Of a stretch of 6,733 bases of DNA, positions 1-6,728 are shown piece after piece. The notes below the pieces were generated by a model. The model was given only the letters and a program-made list of their open reading frames with translations, was not told where the DNA came from and made no database searches. Position 1 is the stretch's first letter. Every line of letters starts with the position of its first letter. The DNA comes from Victivallales bacterium (GTDB lineage Bacteria > Verrucomicrobiota > Lentisphaeria > Oligosphaerales > Oligosphaeraceae). The position numbers and the translations under genes are program-made. Location of the stretch: positions 1-6,733 of the forward strand of contig JAFZZD010000157.1 of assembly GCA_017615955.1 (NCBI GenBank), written 5' to 3'.

Positions 1-5
1 CCTGA

Positions 6-28
6 GTTCGCGGCTCATGGCCGCGAAC
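6..28 (-). other. 9-bp hairpin downstream of the last gene, possible transcription end
   Basis: GTTCGCGGC (6-14) and GCCGCGAAC (20-28) pair perfectly around a 5-nt loop (TCATG). It begins 33 nt past the DUF4838 stop codon (TAG, 62-64), where an operon terminator would be expected. The bases after it on the minus strand are CTCAGG, with no U-tract, so it is not a classical intrinsic terminator. It might stop RNA decay, act with Rho, or belong to a dispersed repeat cut by the window edge. Confidence 0.5.
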
Positions 29-61
29 ATGGACGCCATCGGCGCATGGAAACACTTGCAG

Positions 62-3000
62 CTATTCGAAGACAAATGCACCGAAGCCTTCTGGATAATG
101 GAAGGTTTCATTTTTCTTCCACATCAGCCAGCATGGATGCGAAGTCCAATCCGCGCATTTATAGACATTGCCATACCATACCTGACCTTTCAGCGGCAAC
201 TTGACGCCGCAACGACGTACGAACAGCGAGAGCGGTATCCTCAGTCCAAGGTGCCATGTCACAGGCATTTCCAACTCGCCAGAAAGATTGCGGGGCAATG
301 TGGAAAAACGTTTGACCTCGCGCAGCTCCTCCAATGACACTGGAACCATGCCCAGCCTACGTCCCTGGCGCCTGGCCTCATACAGCAGCAAGGTGCCGAT
401 GCAGTTGCATTCAAAATTGTAATATGGTCCAGTTCTGTCAGGCTGGATAAAAAACTCCATGCAGCTGTCCAGGCATACCATGTCCTGGTCATTCTTGAAC
501 GTGCCTCGGACATACTGGTCGTGAACCTGATAAAGGACATAAAGATACTCGTCGTCATACTGGATTTTTGCCCTCGCATCTGGATGGAAGCCCGATGATG
601 CTGAAGATACCAGTTCCCAGCCCAGCCTCATTTCGGGGACATCTCTCCACTCCTTGCCGCCCCACGCCGATGAGATATCCACCTTGCCTTCCGCACGTTT
701 GACAGAATAGACCGCCTCGTCCCGTGTCCCATGGATTTGCACTAATCTCTCATAGTAGGAATTCAGCGGTCTGCCCAGTGAATCGACTTTAGGCAGCGTC
801 AGCTGAAATTTATATTTGCGTCCCAACATTGGCTGCCTGCGCTGCCCCCCGCCGTGACTCCTTGTAATATCCATCTCCCATGGCTCACCGAAATCGGGCA
901 TTTTGCCACAATCACACACATCAATGACAATTTCAGCCTCCCAGCGATCGTCATAGCACCTTGCCCAGCCTCGCGTCATAGGCTTGCTCCATCCCATGAA
1001 ACTGCCCCATTTCGCAAGTTCATCTGGGTCGTGGGAACCATCAGCAAAACTTCCCCAGGGATTGATTGCGGCCATATAGCCAACTCTGTCCGCTGGCTTG
1101 AAATCTATGCGGATATGCTCGAAATCAAAAATCGCAGGATCATCTGGAAGCAGTTCCGCCTTCTTCAAATTCGCCATTTCAGGCTCATAACAACGGAAAG
1201 CGACAAATACACGGCTGCGGTCCTCCGTCACACCCAGCGCAAATTCCGTCATATTTTCTTCCTTGCCGCCAGGAAGCATGGACCAATTCCCGTATTTGGA
1301 GAAATCCCCGTCGCAGAATGTTTTACTTGGCAGGATTTTTCCGACAAGGAAGTGGCCAGCGGGGACAGACTTTGGAAATAAATTCCTCAACGGCGCAAAT
1401 GCCTTCTCCAGCGCCTCGATTCTGCGGCGGTAAATGGAGCCTGCACTTGTTTTCGCCTTCGCCTTTGAAAGCAGTTCAAACCAGAAATGGATGTCATTTT
1501 CCCACTGTTGTTCGTTCTGGCAGAAGATGGAACACCTTTCCTGCTGCATGGAAGCCATATTTACAGCGAATGCCAGAAAAGTCCTCATCTCCTTTTCGGC
1601 TGTTCCGAACCAGAGGCGGCAGTATTCGTCCAGCAATGCATCCATATCCAAATCAGGATTCCAAAGCAGTTTGCTGTTGACATAATACATCAGATGCATC
1701 AATGGCACTTCCGCCAGGCGTTTTGTCGCCTTGTCGGTGCCAGTTTCAATCACAATGCCAGAAAGATACTGCCGCTGAGCCTGGCGGACTTGCTGCAGCG
1801 CATGCATGAACCAGAATCCCTGGCGCGGGGTATCTGGACATTCAAACTCGTTCCACCATTCACGCTGCTGCATAGGATGTTTGCAAAACCAGTCCGCCCT
1901 TTTGCCCAGTTGCTTCAGGTATTTCTCACGATTTTTCTGCCAAGCATATAATACAACACTCATGCTGCTTGGATAGAATTTCAGATTTTCAGGAATATCA
2001 CTACGATAATGCGAACTAGGGAAATCATTGCGGCATATCAAAACGCAGTCTGGATGTTTTTTGCGAACCTCATTGGCAACTGCAATGTAAAATGCGGCCA
2101 TGATGTCTTCATTGACTGGTTGCGGAAAGACTTTCTTGGTCAGCCACGCCTTCAGATCACGGTCATCTTGCACACCCCTCAGTGAAGGCAACACCAGCTC
2201 CAGTTCTTTCATACCTGGATTGGCATCAAGATAACGACATACATATTCAGCGCATCTTCGCTGAAAATCCCTGTTTGTGAAACGCGGGAAAATGCAGCCC
2301 TCATTGGAAAGCATCGGCTGCCCGAACTGATCCGCCGCCGCCCATTCCGAAGGAACCTTGCCCTTAAGAACCGCGGCAATTGGAAACATGCCTGCACATT
2401 CCAGACTGGACCCGCTTTTCAGCCGTCTAAACCACATTGCACATTCCAAATCCTGACCAGGCATAGTGCCGCTGTAAACACGCCTTGCAAATGCAGCCGT
2501 CCTTGTTTCACTGAAATCCTCCACAACCACTGTTTCCAGATACGGTATAATTGTGCCGTCCTCGTAGGGCGCATAGAAACGGACACCAAGATGTTCAAGA
2601 AAGGCACTGACCGCATGCATGGGCCCGCAATCCTCCTCGGCTGCAGCTCCATCCGATTGCAATGAATGAATACGCATTTGTTCATGCAAATCATTTTCAT
2701 ACGGCGTCTGTTTTTTCCTGAATACAGTCTCAGGACCAGTCAATATGGCCACATTCGCCTTGACCTGGATATCGTAGCCCGACTGCTTGAAATTCGGCAT
2801 TCTGTACCCGACTTTACGGGTCTCCTCGCTTTCCCCTACGCAAACCAGATTTTTCGCCTGTATTTTATCTGGAGTGACAATACTTATTTTCGCTCCAGAC
2901 ATCTTTTCCAGGTGAAATTGCAGGTCCCGTGCGGCCAGCAATGTCCCCTCGGACGCATTTTCCGCCACGACAATTTCAGAAACTGGCCTGCCATCTTTTA

Positions 3001-3067
3001 CCAACTCAATGCCGAAACTGCTCAACAAGCCCATGATAGCACCACATGCAATGATTCGCCAGTTCAT
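62..3067 (-). CDS. exported DUF4838 protein with tandem CBM9-like C-terminal domains
   Basis: Complete 1001-residue protein, probably exported and acting on or binding a glycan. Residues 1-19 look like a signal peptide (R4, then a hydrophobic stretch to about G19). Residues 25-115 resemble the N-terminal domain of alpha-glucuronidase-like proteins (AARDLQFHLEKMSGAKI, 45-61). Residues about 150-490 match the DUF4838 barrel-like region, including the helical end YYVNSKLLWNPDLDMDALL (461-479). Residues about 490-565 are helical. Two CBM9/DOMON-like beta domains follow: about 580-757 (DGDFSKYGNW, DDRWEAEIVID) and about 785-1001. The second has the clear signature DSCMEFFIQP (867-876), YYNFECN (882-888), GNVYKCADW (966-974) and FHYPEGFGAFVF (989-1000). 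The Cys-rich motif I recall from many DUF4838 proteins is not visible near 290-302. The start is set by the 4-nt ATGA overlap with the symporter and AGGAA 8 nt upstream. Family activity is not established, and the reaction here is unknown. Confidence 0.9.
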   Translation of the reverse strand: MNWRIIACGAIMGLLSSFGIELVKDGRPVSEIVVAENASEGTLLAARDLQFHLEKMSGAKISIVTPDKIQAKNLVCVGESEETRKVGYRMPNFKQSGYDIQVKANVAILTGPETVFRKKQTPYENDLHEQMRIHSLQSDGAAAEEDCGPMHAVSAFLEHLGVRFYAPYEDGTIIPYLETVVVEDFSETRTAAFARRVYSGTMPGQDLECAMWFRRLKSGSSLECAGMFPIAAVLKGKVPSEWAAADQFGQPMLSNEGCIFPRFTNRDFQRRCAEYVCRYLDANPGMKELELVLPSLRGVQDDRDLKAWLTKKVFPQPVNEDIMAAFYIAVANEVRKKHPDCVLICRNDFPSSHYRSDIPENLKFYPSSMSVVLYAWQKNREKYLKQLGKRADWFCKHPMQQREWWNEFECPDTPRQGFWFMHALQQVRQAQRQYLSGIVIETGTDKATKRLAEVPLMHLMYYVNSKLLWNPDLDMDALLDEYCRLWFGTAEKEMRTFLAFAVNMASMQQERCSIFCQNEQQWENDIHFWFELLSKAKAKTSAGSIYRRRIEALEKAFAPLRNLFPKSVPAGHFLVGKILPSKTFCDGDFSKYGNWSMLPGGKEENMTEFALGVTEDRSRVFVAFRCYEPEMANLKKAELLPDDPAIFDFEHIRIDFKPADRVGYMAAINPWGSFADGSHDPDELAKWGSFMGWSKPMTRGWARCYDDRWEAEIVIDVCDCGKMPDFGEPWEMDITRSHGGGQRRQPMLGRKYKFQLTLPKVDSLGRPLNSYYERLVQIHGTRDEAVYSVKRAEGKVDISSAWGGKEWRDVPEMRLGWELVSSASSGFHPDARAKIQYDDEYLYVLYQVHDQYVRGTFKNDQDMVCLDSCMEFFIQPDRTGPYYNFECNCIGTLLLYEARRQGRRLGMVPVSLEELREVKRFSTLPRNLSGELEMPVTWHLGLRIPLSLFVRRCGVKLPLKGQVWYGNVYKCADWTSHPCWLMWKKNETFHYPEGFGAFVFE

Positions 3068-3080
3068 TTATCGCATTCCT
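3064..3080 (-). promoter_or_regulatory. ATGA stop-start overlap with internal ribosome binding site
   Basis: The symporter stop (TGA, 3064-3066) and the DUF4838 start (ATG, 3065-3067) share the sequence ATGA. AGGAA at 3076-3080 lies within the last codons of the symporter, 8 nt before the ATG. This arrangement normally gives translational coupling, so the importer and the exported glycan protein are likely made together. It also decides the start of the DUF4838 gene, since the signal peptide begins right there. Confidence 0.85.
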
Positions 3081-5385
3081 GTTGTTTGGCCTCGTTCTCC
3101 TTGGCAGTGAAAAGCTTGGCGTCTGACAACGACACATGCCCCTCGACCTGCCCATTGTCCAGCGGATCAGTCACGCGGTTTTCCAAGTCATGGAACAGCT
3201 GCCGTATATCAATGATGCCACCGATTATGAACCAGAATGTGGTGACAAACGCGGCAATCAGCGGAACCACCAGATAGATGACAAAGAAATAATGGCCCCA
3301 CCAGGCTGGCTTCCAAGGGGAGAACACGTTCCATATCACCACAAGCACAAAGGCAATCAAGAACTTGTAGATGAAGGAATATATGAACACGCTCCAGGTG
3401 ATGACCTTATCGCTAAGCGTAAATTCGGGAGTGATGCCGATCATCTTGCGGAAGATGTTTCGCAGCGACCAGTTGAACTGCTCCTTCTTTTCACCATCAG
3501 TATTGTAGATGCCACGGTGCAGCATACGGTCCAGGTTGAAAGCACCCTTGTAGGTAATAAGCGAACCAGCAATGTAAAGCACCAGGCAGCACATCATGAT
3601 GATGAAGTTGATTTCCACAGAATTGATGGGGAATTTGTGCGGTGTCATGCGCCAGACTATCCAGGGTTCGAATGGCCTCGAGCATGAGGCAAGGAAATTG
3701 CCAACTGGCACTTCCCATCCATGCACCGCCAGCCACGGATATATCAGCGAGGCCCACGAGCGCTGGCAGAATATGAAGAACAACGCCAGCACCATGCCAG
3801 AAATGAGCGAGCAGAACGCGCCTGTCGTATTCCCGAAGCGGCTGTAGAGCCCGAAAATCATCATCGGTCCCGCTCCAATCCACATGGAGCACATTATTGT
3901 CACAAACATGTTCACATAGTCCAGCTGCGCCATGAAGAACGAGCCCACAAACCAGAAGAGCCCGCAGCCGATGCAGACAAGCCGAATCACCAGCACGTGA
4001 TACTTCATGGGAATGCCCTTGCGCATAAACGGCACAACGCAGTCCTGCGCAATGGTCTGCGCTGCGCTGAACAGCCTGGAATCGTCAGTCGAAAGCATCA
4101 TTAATAGTATGAACAAAGCGAACAAACCGACCATTCCAACAGGCAGCAGATGGCGTAGTGTAACAGGCAGCATCATCTGATGGTACAAGGTGAAGAATTC
4201 CTGATAGCGCTTCTCGCCATTCGGTGTGTCCTTCAAATTCTTGTGCACCAGTTCCAGATGTGGCGTGTCCAGATTGGTATCGTGGGAAAGCGGTGCATCC
4301 TGGGGGCGTGTGCCGCCGATAACATGGTCGCGAGGCGGCAGTGTCTCCATTTCCGCCACTATCTTCGCCTGCCATGCTGGATCATCCGCCTTGACTTCAC
4401 GCAGTACTTTCATGCTAAGATCGTTGCGTACATCGCGCCCGACTTTCGCCATGGAATTGTGGTTCAATGTGGCTATGACCAAAATCACCAGCAGGATATA
4501 CAGCACCGAGCCGAACATGGCTCGCCAGGTGCCCATTACGCCTGCCATCTTCTGCTCATGGGGCGAACGAGCTGCAATGCTGGAGCTGGTGCCCTCCCAG
4601 TTGCCGCGGTTGATAATCGTGCTATAGACCGACACGACCAGCGCGAACATATTGAAGTCCCGCAAGCCTTGCACATCGTATGGATTCAGGAAACTTTGCC
4701 CTGCAATGCGGTCGCTCATCACAGGCACCACCACTCCGTTCCAGGAGAATTTCATTGCAATGAATATTGTGAAGATAATCAGCAGCGGATAGCAGAAGAA
4801 GCCTTGAATTGTATCTGTGACCAGCAGTGAAAGCGCACCGCCAAGGTAGCATATCGTAACGCACAGCGTAATCATGATAAGCGTCAGAACCATAAAAGTC
4901 GGTATCTGCATGCCGCACAGATTGAAGGAATATGGCAGCCCTATGTAGTAAATCATGAATCTGGCGGCCAGTGCGGGGCACATGCAATTGGCAAGCAGCT
5001 CGGCAAGCGAACGAAGCGCAGACGCATATATTCTCAAGGGGCGATTGTAGCGCATCTCCAGGAACTGTCCTAGGCTGAGGGCCTTGGTCTCCCTGAAACG
5101 GTAGGTGACAAAGCCTGTCAATCCCAGCACAATTGACAGAGGCGCCAGGATGCTGCTCCAGAACGCCATGGCGAAGCCCGCCTTGTAATGCGCCTCGGTG
5201 TAGCCAATTAGAGTTATTACAGCCAGGTTCTGCGCCACATCCCCCACCGTCAGCACATACCTGCCAGCCACACGGCCAGCCGCCAGATAATCAGTCACAC
5301 CCTTGATGTACTTTTGTGAATAAAAACCCATGAACATCACAAAGATCATCGGGACTATCGTGATTATCCAGTCAATCCAACTCAT
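3064..5385 (-). CDS. sodium:solute symporter (SSS family), long form
   Basis: Complete 773-residue inner-membrane protein that should import a sugar, uronate or similar small solute with sodium. SSS hallmarks are DYLAAGR (32-38), the GG...TD..Q signature in YLGGALSLLVTDTIQGF (180-196), and LSTDDSRLFSAAQTIAQD (431-448). In that last helix the S432/T433 pair fits the Na2-site position of the family (inference by motif). By eye there are about 15 hydrophobic segments, near 5-23, 44-62, 70-92, 129-149, 161-183, 186-211, 243-258, 288-307, 409-431, 461-486, 489-512, 518-541, 591-611, 661-687 and 698-724. It is longer than a typical 500-600 residue SSS: a hydrophilic stretch of about 100 residues (309-411) separates two core helices, and two extra helices plus a charged tail follow residue 612. 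The start is supported by AAGGAG (5393-5398), 7 nt upstream of ATG. The stop overlaps the next start by 4 nt. The substrate cannot be read from the sequence. Confidence 0.95.
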   Translation of the reverse strand: MSWIDWIITIVPMIFVMFMGFYSQKYIKGVTDYLAAGRVAGRYVLTVGDVAQNLAVITLIGYTEAHYKAGFAMAFWSSILAPLSIVLGLTGFVTYRFRETKALSLGQFLEMRYNRPLRIYASALRSLAELLANCMCPALAARFMIYYIGLPYSFNLCGMQIPTFMVLTLIMITLCVTICYLGGALSLLVTDTIQGFFCYPLLIIFTIFIAMKFSWNGVVVPVMSDRIAGQSFLNPYDVQGLRDFNMFALVVSVYSTIINRGNWEGTSSSIAARSPHEQKMAGVMGTWRAMFGSVLYILLVILVIATLNHNSMAKVGRDVRNDLSMKVLREVKADDPAWQAKIVAEMETLPPRDHVIGGTRPQDAPLSHDTNLDTPHLELVHKNLKDTPNGEKRYQEFFTLYHQMMLPVTLRHLLPVGMVGLFALFILLMMLSTDDSRLFSAAQTIAQDCVVPFMRKGIPMKYHVLVIRLVCIGCGLFWFVGSFFMAQLDYVNMFVTIMCSMWIGAGPMMIFGLYSRFGNTTGAFCSLISGMVLALFFIFCQRSWASLIYPWLAVHGWEVPVGNFLASCSRPFEPWIVWRMTPHKFPINSVEINFIIMMCCLVLYIAGSLITYKGAFNLDRMLHRGIYNTDGEKKEQFNWSLRNIFRKMIGITPEFTLSDKVITWSVFIYSFIYKFLIAFVLVVIWNVFSPWKPAWWGHYFFVIYLVVPLIAAFVTTFWFIIGGIIDIRQLFHDLENRVTDPLDNGQVEGHVSLSDAKLFTAKENEAKQQECDK

Positions 5386-5392
5386 TTTTCCA

Positions 5393-5398
5393 CTCCTT
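5393..5398 (-). promoter_or_regulatory. ribosome binding site of the symporter gene
   Basis: AAGGAG on the minus strand, 7 nt before the ATG at 5383-5385. It is the strongest Shine-Dalgarno match in the window and fixes the symporter start. It lies downstream of the heptamer repeat and hairpin in the spacer. Confidence 0.8.
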
Positions 5399-5421
5399 GT
5401 TTTGCCATCAATGCTTGTGCC

Positions 5422-5438
5422 TGGACTTCTTCAGTCCA
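5422..5438 (-). other. small hairpin between the GH99-like and symporter genes
   Basis: TGGACT (5422-5427) and AGTCCA (5433-5438) form a 6-bp stem with a 5-nt loop (TCTTC on the plus strand). One arm is the last heptamer copy of the adjoining repeat, so the other arm could instead pair its TGGAC core with either of the other two copies. No T-run follows on the minus strand, so it is not a typical terminator. It could be an mRNA processing or stability element, or simply a by-product of the repeat. Confidence 0.45.
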
Positions 5439-5453
5439 CTGTCCACTGTCCAC
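5434..5453 (-). repeat. heptamer tandem repeat (GTGGACA, nearly 3 copies) in the intergenic spacer
   Basis: Read on the minus strand, GTGGACA occurs twice in a row and is followed by GTGGAC, 20 nt in all. It lies 10 nt after the GH99-like gene's stop codon and about 48 nt before the symporter start. It is short and non-coding. From memory, repeats of this type are scattered through intergenic DNA in PVC-type genomes, but this was not checked. A second heptamer repeat with the same GTGGA core occurs within the upstream gene. Confidence 0.75.
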
Positions 5454-5463
5454 AGGTAATCTA

Positions 5464-6615
5464 TTATTCCTGTTTCCTTGATATTCTTCCAATCATGTCA
5501 AGATATGCGGTTCCGCAATGTTTTTCAGGAAGTAGGAACATGCCCTCGCTCCATTCGTTCCAGGCATTGATTATTACCGCCTGGACATCCATGGACATTG
5601 CCTGCTCCAGAAGTTCTCCGACTCGTTCAGGTGTGTTGTTTATGCAAATCGGATAATAGGAGAGCTTTTCAAAGTCCCATGGGTAAGTCACTTTCCTGCT
5701 CCAGCGAGGCGACACATCCAGCCCCAATGTGATGCTGGGCACAAAGGGCAAGCCCTGCTCGGCAATGCGCTCCCAGCAGTATTTCTGGTTTGACATGAAA
5801 AAAGTATAATCATTTACAGGCTTGTCCTTGGCAACGCTTTGCTGGTAGTCGCTGCGCAGACCGCTGTTGTATGCGAATACGGCATCGAAACCAGCCTGTT
5901 TCATGCGCGGAATACGCCCCCATCCACAGAAATATTCGTTGTCGTTGCAGCAGCCGATGTTCATCAGCGTGTAAATGCCAGGGAAACCATGCTTTTTCGC
6001 CGTCTCATCAAGGATTGCCAGCACCCGATTCGGCGGGATGAAGTCAAAAAGAAGATTGCAGTTGTAGAATGAATACACTGGCTTCCCGTCAATCTTCCAA
6101 TAGTTTTCACAGCTAAAATATCTTTCACAGCAGAGGTCCATGACATTCCGCAGGTCATCCTCCGAGTGGGTCATCTTGAGAAGTAGTCTGGACGACTGAT
6201 TTTCATTGCCTTGCATTCCACATTCCACATCATCCAGAAGTGCTGGCCATACACTCCAGTTGTGGTTCGCCCACATAAGAAAGAACTTCAGGCGGTTTCG
6301 ATTAGGGGCATTGAGGAATGCCTTGTCCAAGGGCCTCTCAAGAAACTGCTCGCCGCCGTACCAATACCAGTCGAACATGAAACCAGTAATGCCGTGGTCC
6401 GCCGCCAAATCGATCTGCCTTGCCATCCATTCTGGTTCAGCCTCGTCAAAATAACCCCACAAGGGCTCCTTTGGCTGCAAATGCCCTGGAAAGAGCGGTT
6501 TTGTGGTCTTCATGAGTTTCCATTCAGAAAAACCCTTGCCATACCACTTCTCATAATGCCTGTCAGCATGCCAGCTGGGAAAATAAACCGCAAAAATCTC
6601 CTTTGAACCTTTCAT
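5464..6615 (-). CDS. GH99-like / WbsX-like glycoside hydrolase-type protein
   Basis: Complete 383-residue protein, probably a cytoplasmic glycosidase because no signal peptide or membrane segment is seen. It resembles the WbsX/GH99-like TIM-barrel family (Glyco_tran_WbsX), often annotated as glycosyltransferase but related to endo-mannosidases. Visible family landmarks in order: YFPSWH (11-16) on the first strand, KGFSEW (27-32), FDWYWYGG (81-88), WANHNW (115-120), DGKPVYSFY (176-184), DVSPRW (300-305) and NAWNEWSEG (350-358). E354 and E357 have the E-x-x-E spacing of the GH99 catalytic pair, so hydrolase activity is likelier than transferase (inference). Most relatives have WANENW where this one has WANHNW. 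The ATG start is firm: an in-frame stop lies at 6646-6648 with no other ATG between, and AGGAA (6626-6630) sits 10 nt upstream. It is the first gene of the three-gene set, 78 nt before the symporter. The substrate is unknown; a mannan or rhamnose-type glycan is only a guess. Confidence 0.92.
   Translation of the reverse strand: MKGSKEIFAVYFPSWHADRHYEKWYGKGFSEWKLMKTTKPLFPGHLQPKEPLWGYFDEAEPEWMARQIDLAADHGITGFMFDWYWYGGEQFLERPLDKAFLNAPNRNRLKFFLMWANHNWSVWPALLDDVECGMQGNENQSSRLLLKMTHSEDDLRNVMDLCCERYFSCENYWKIDGKPVYSFYNCNLLFDFIPPNRVLAILDETAKKHGFPGIYTLMNIGCCNDNEYFCGWGRIPRMKQAGFDAVFAYNSGLRSDYQQSVAKDKPVNDYTFFMSNQKYCWERIAEQGLPFVPSITLGLDVSPRWSRKVTYPWDFEKLSYYPICINNTPERVGELLEQAMSMDVQAVIINAWNEWSEGMFLLPEKHCGTAYLDMIGRISRKQE
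6214..6230 (-). repeat. heptamer tandem repeat (GTGGAAT, 2 copies plus G) inside the GH99-like gene
   Basis: On the minus strand the sequence reads AT then GTGGAAT twice then G. It encodes residues V130 to M134 of the GH99-like protein, just after the conserved WANHNW motif in a stretch that looks like a variable surface loop. The unit shares its first five bases with the intergenic GTGGACA repeat. With only two full copies it could be chance. Confidence 0.5.
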
Positions 6616-6644
6616 GGCAATACCATTCCTATCGTTGCATCCTA

Positions 6645-6650
6645 ATTATG
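6645..6650 (-). promoter_or_regulatory. possible -10 box of the operon promoter
   Basis: CATAAT on the minus strand matches 5 of 6 bases of the TATAAT consensus in an AT-rich stretch. It would place the transcript start about 23 nt before the first gene's ATG. No convincing -35 box is found at 16-18 nt spacing, so this is weak. The remaining upstream DNA to 6733 shows only the palindrome described separately. Confidence 0.25.
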
Positions 6651-6706
6651 TTCATTCCATTGAATTTATTCTGCGCCAAGTGTGTGCATCGCCAGTTGCC
6701 GTAGTG

Positions 6707-6728
6707 GCGACGGCGTCCTCGCCGTCGC
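6707..6728. repeat. GC-rich 9-bp palindrome upstream of the operon
   Basis: GCGACGGCG (6707-6715) and CGCCGTCGC (6720-6728) are perfect inverted repeats around the 4-nt loop TCCT. An overlapping weaker pairing, GCCGT (6698-6702) with ACGGC (6710-6714), competes for one arm. No T-run follows on either side within view. It lies about 90 nt upstream of the first gene and close to the window edge. It may be the end of a dispersed palindromic element or a transcription-stop hairpin for a gene outside the window; I recall similar sequences in Lentisphaerota-type intergenic DNA but could not check. Confidence 0.65.

Noticed and set aside
1..39. Partial gene beginning at ATG 37-39 on the minus strand
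   Set aside because: Only 13 codons are visible, there is no ribosome binding site, and the frame overlaps a perfect hairpin, so it is not listed as a gene.
854..1381. Plus-strand open frame of 175 codons
   Set aside because: It is antisense to the first CBM9-like domain of the DUF4838 gene and has no recognisable domain.
3042..3046. Possible lipobox (I-I-A-C8) in the DUF4838 signal peptide
   Set aside because: The cysteine is only at residue 8, with too short a hydrophobic stretch before it; an ordinary signal peptide cut near residue 19 fits better.
4180..4830. Plus-strand open frame of 216 codons, the longest on that strand
   Set aside because: It lies wholly antisense to the symporter, which has clear family motifs and membrane helices; the plus-strand translation is rich in His, Arg and Cys with no recognisable domain. 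The other plus-strand frames are rejected for the same reason.
5434..5453. Repeat considered as a CRISPR remnant
   Set aside because: The units are 7 nt, directly adjacent with no spacers, and no cas gene is present.
6645..6679. A full sigma-70 promoter using TTGGCG (minus strand) with CATAAT
   Set aside because: The two boxes are 23 nt apart, too far for a normal promoter, so only the -10-like box is listed, with low confidence.
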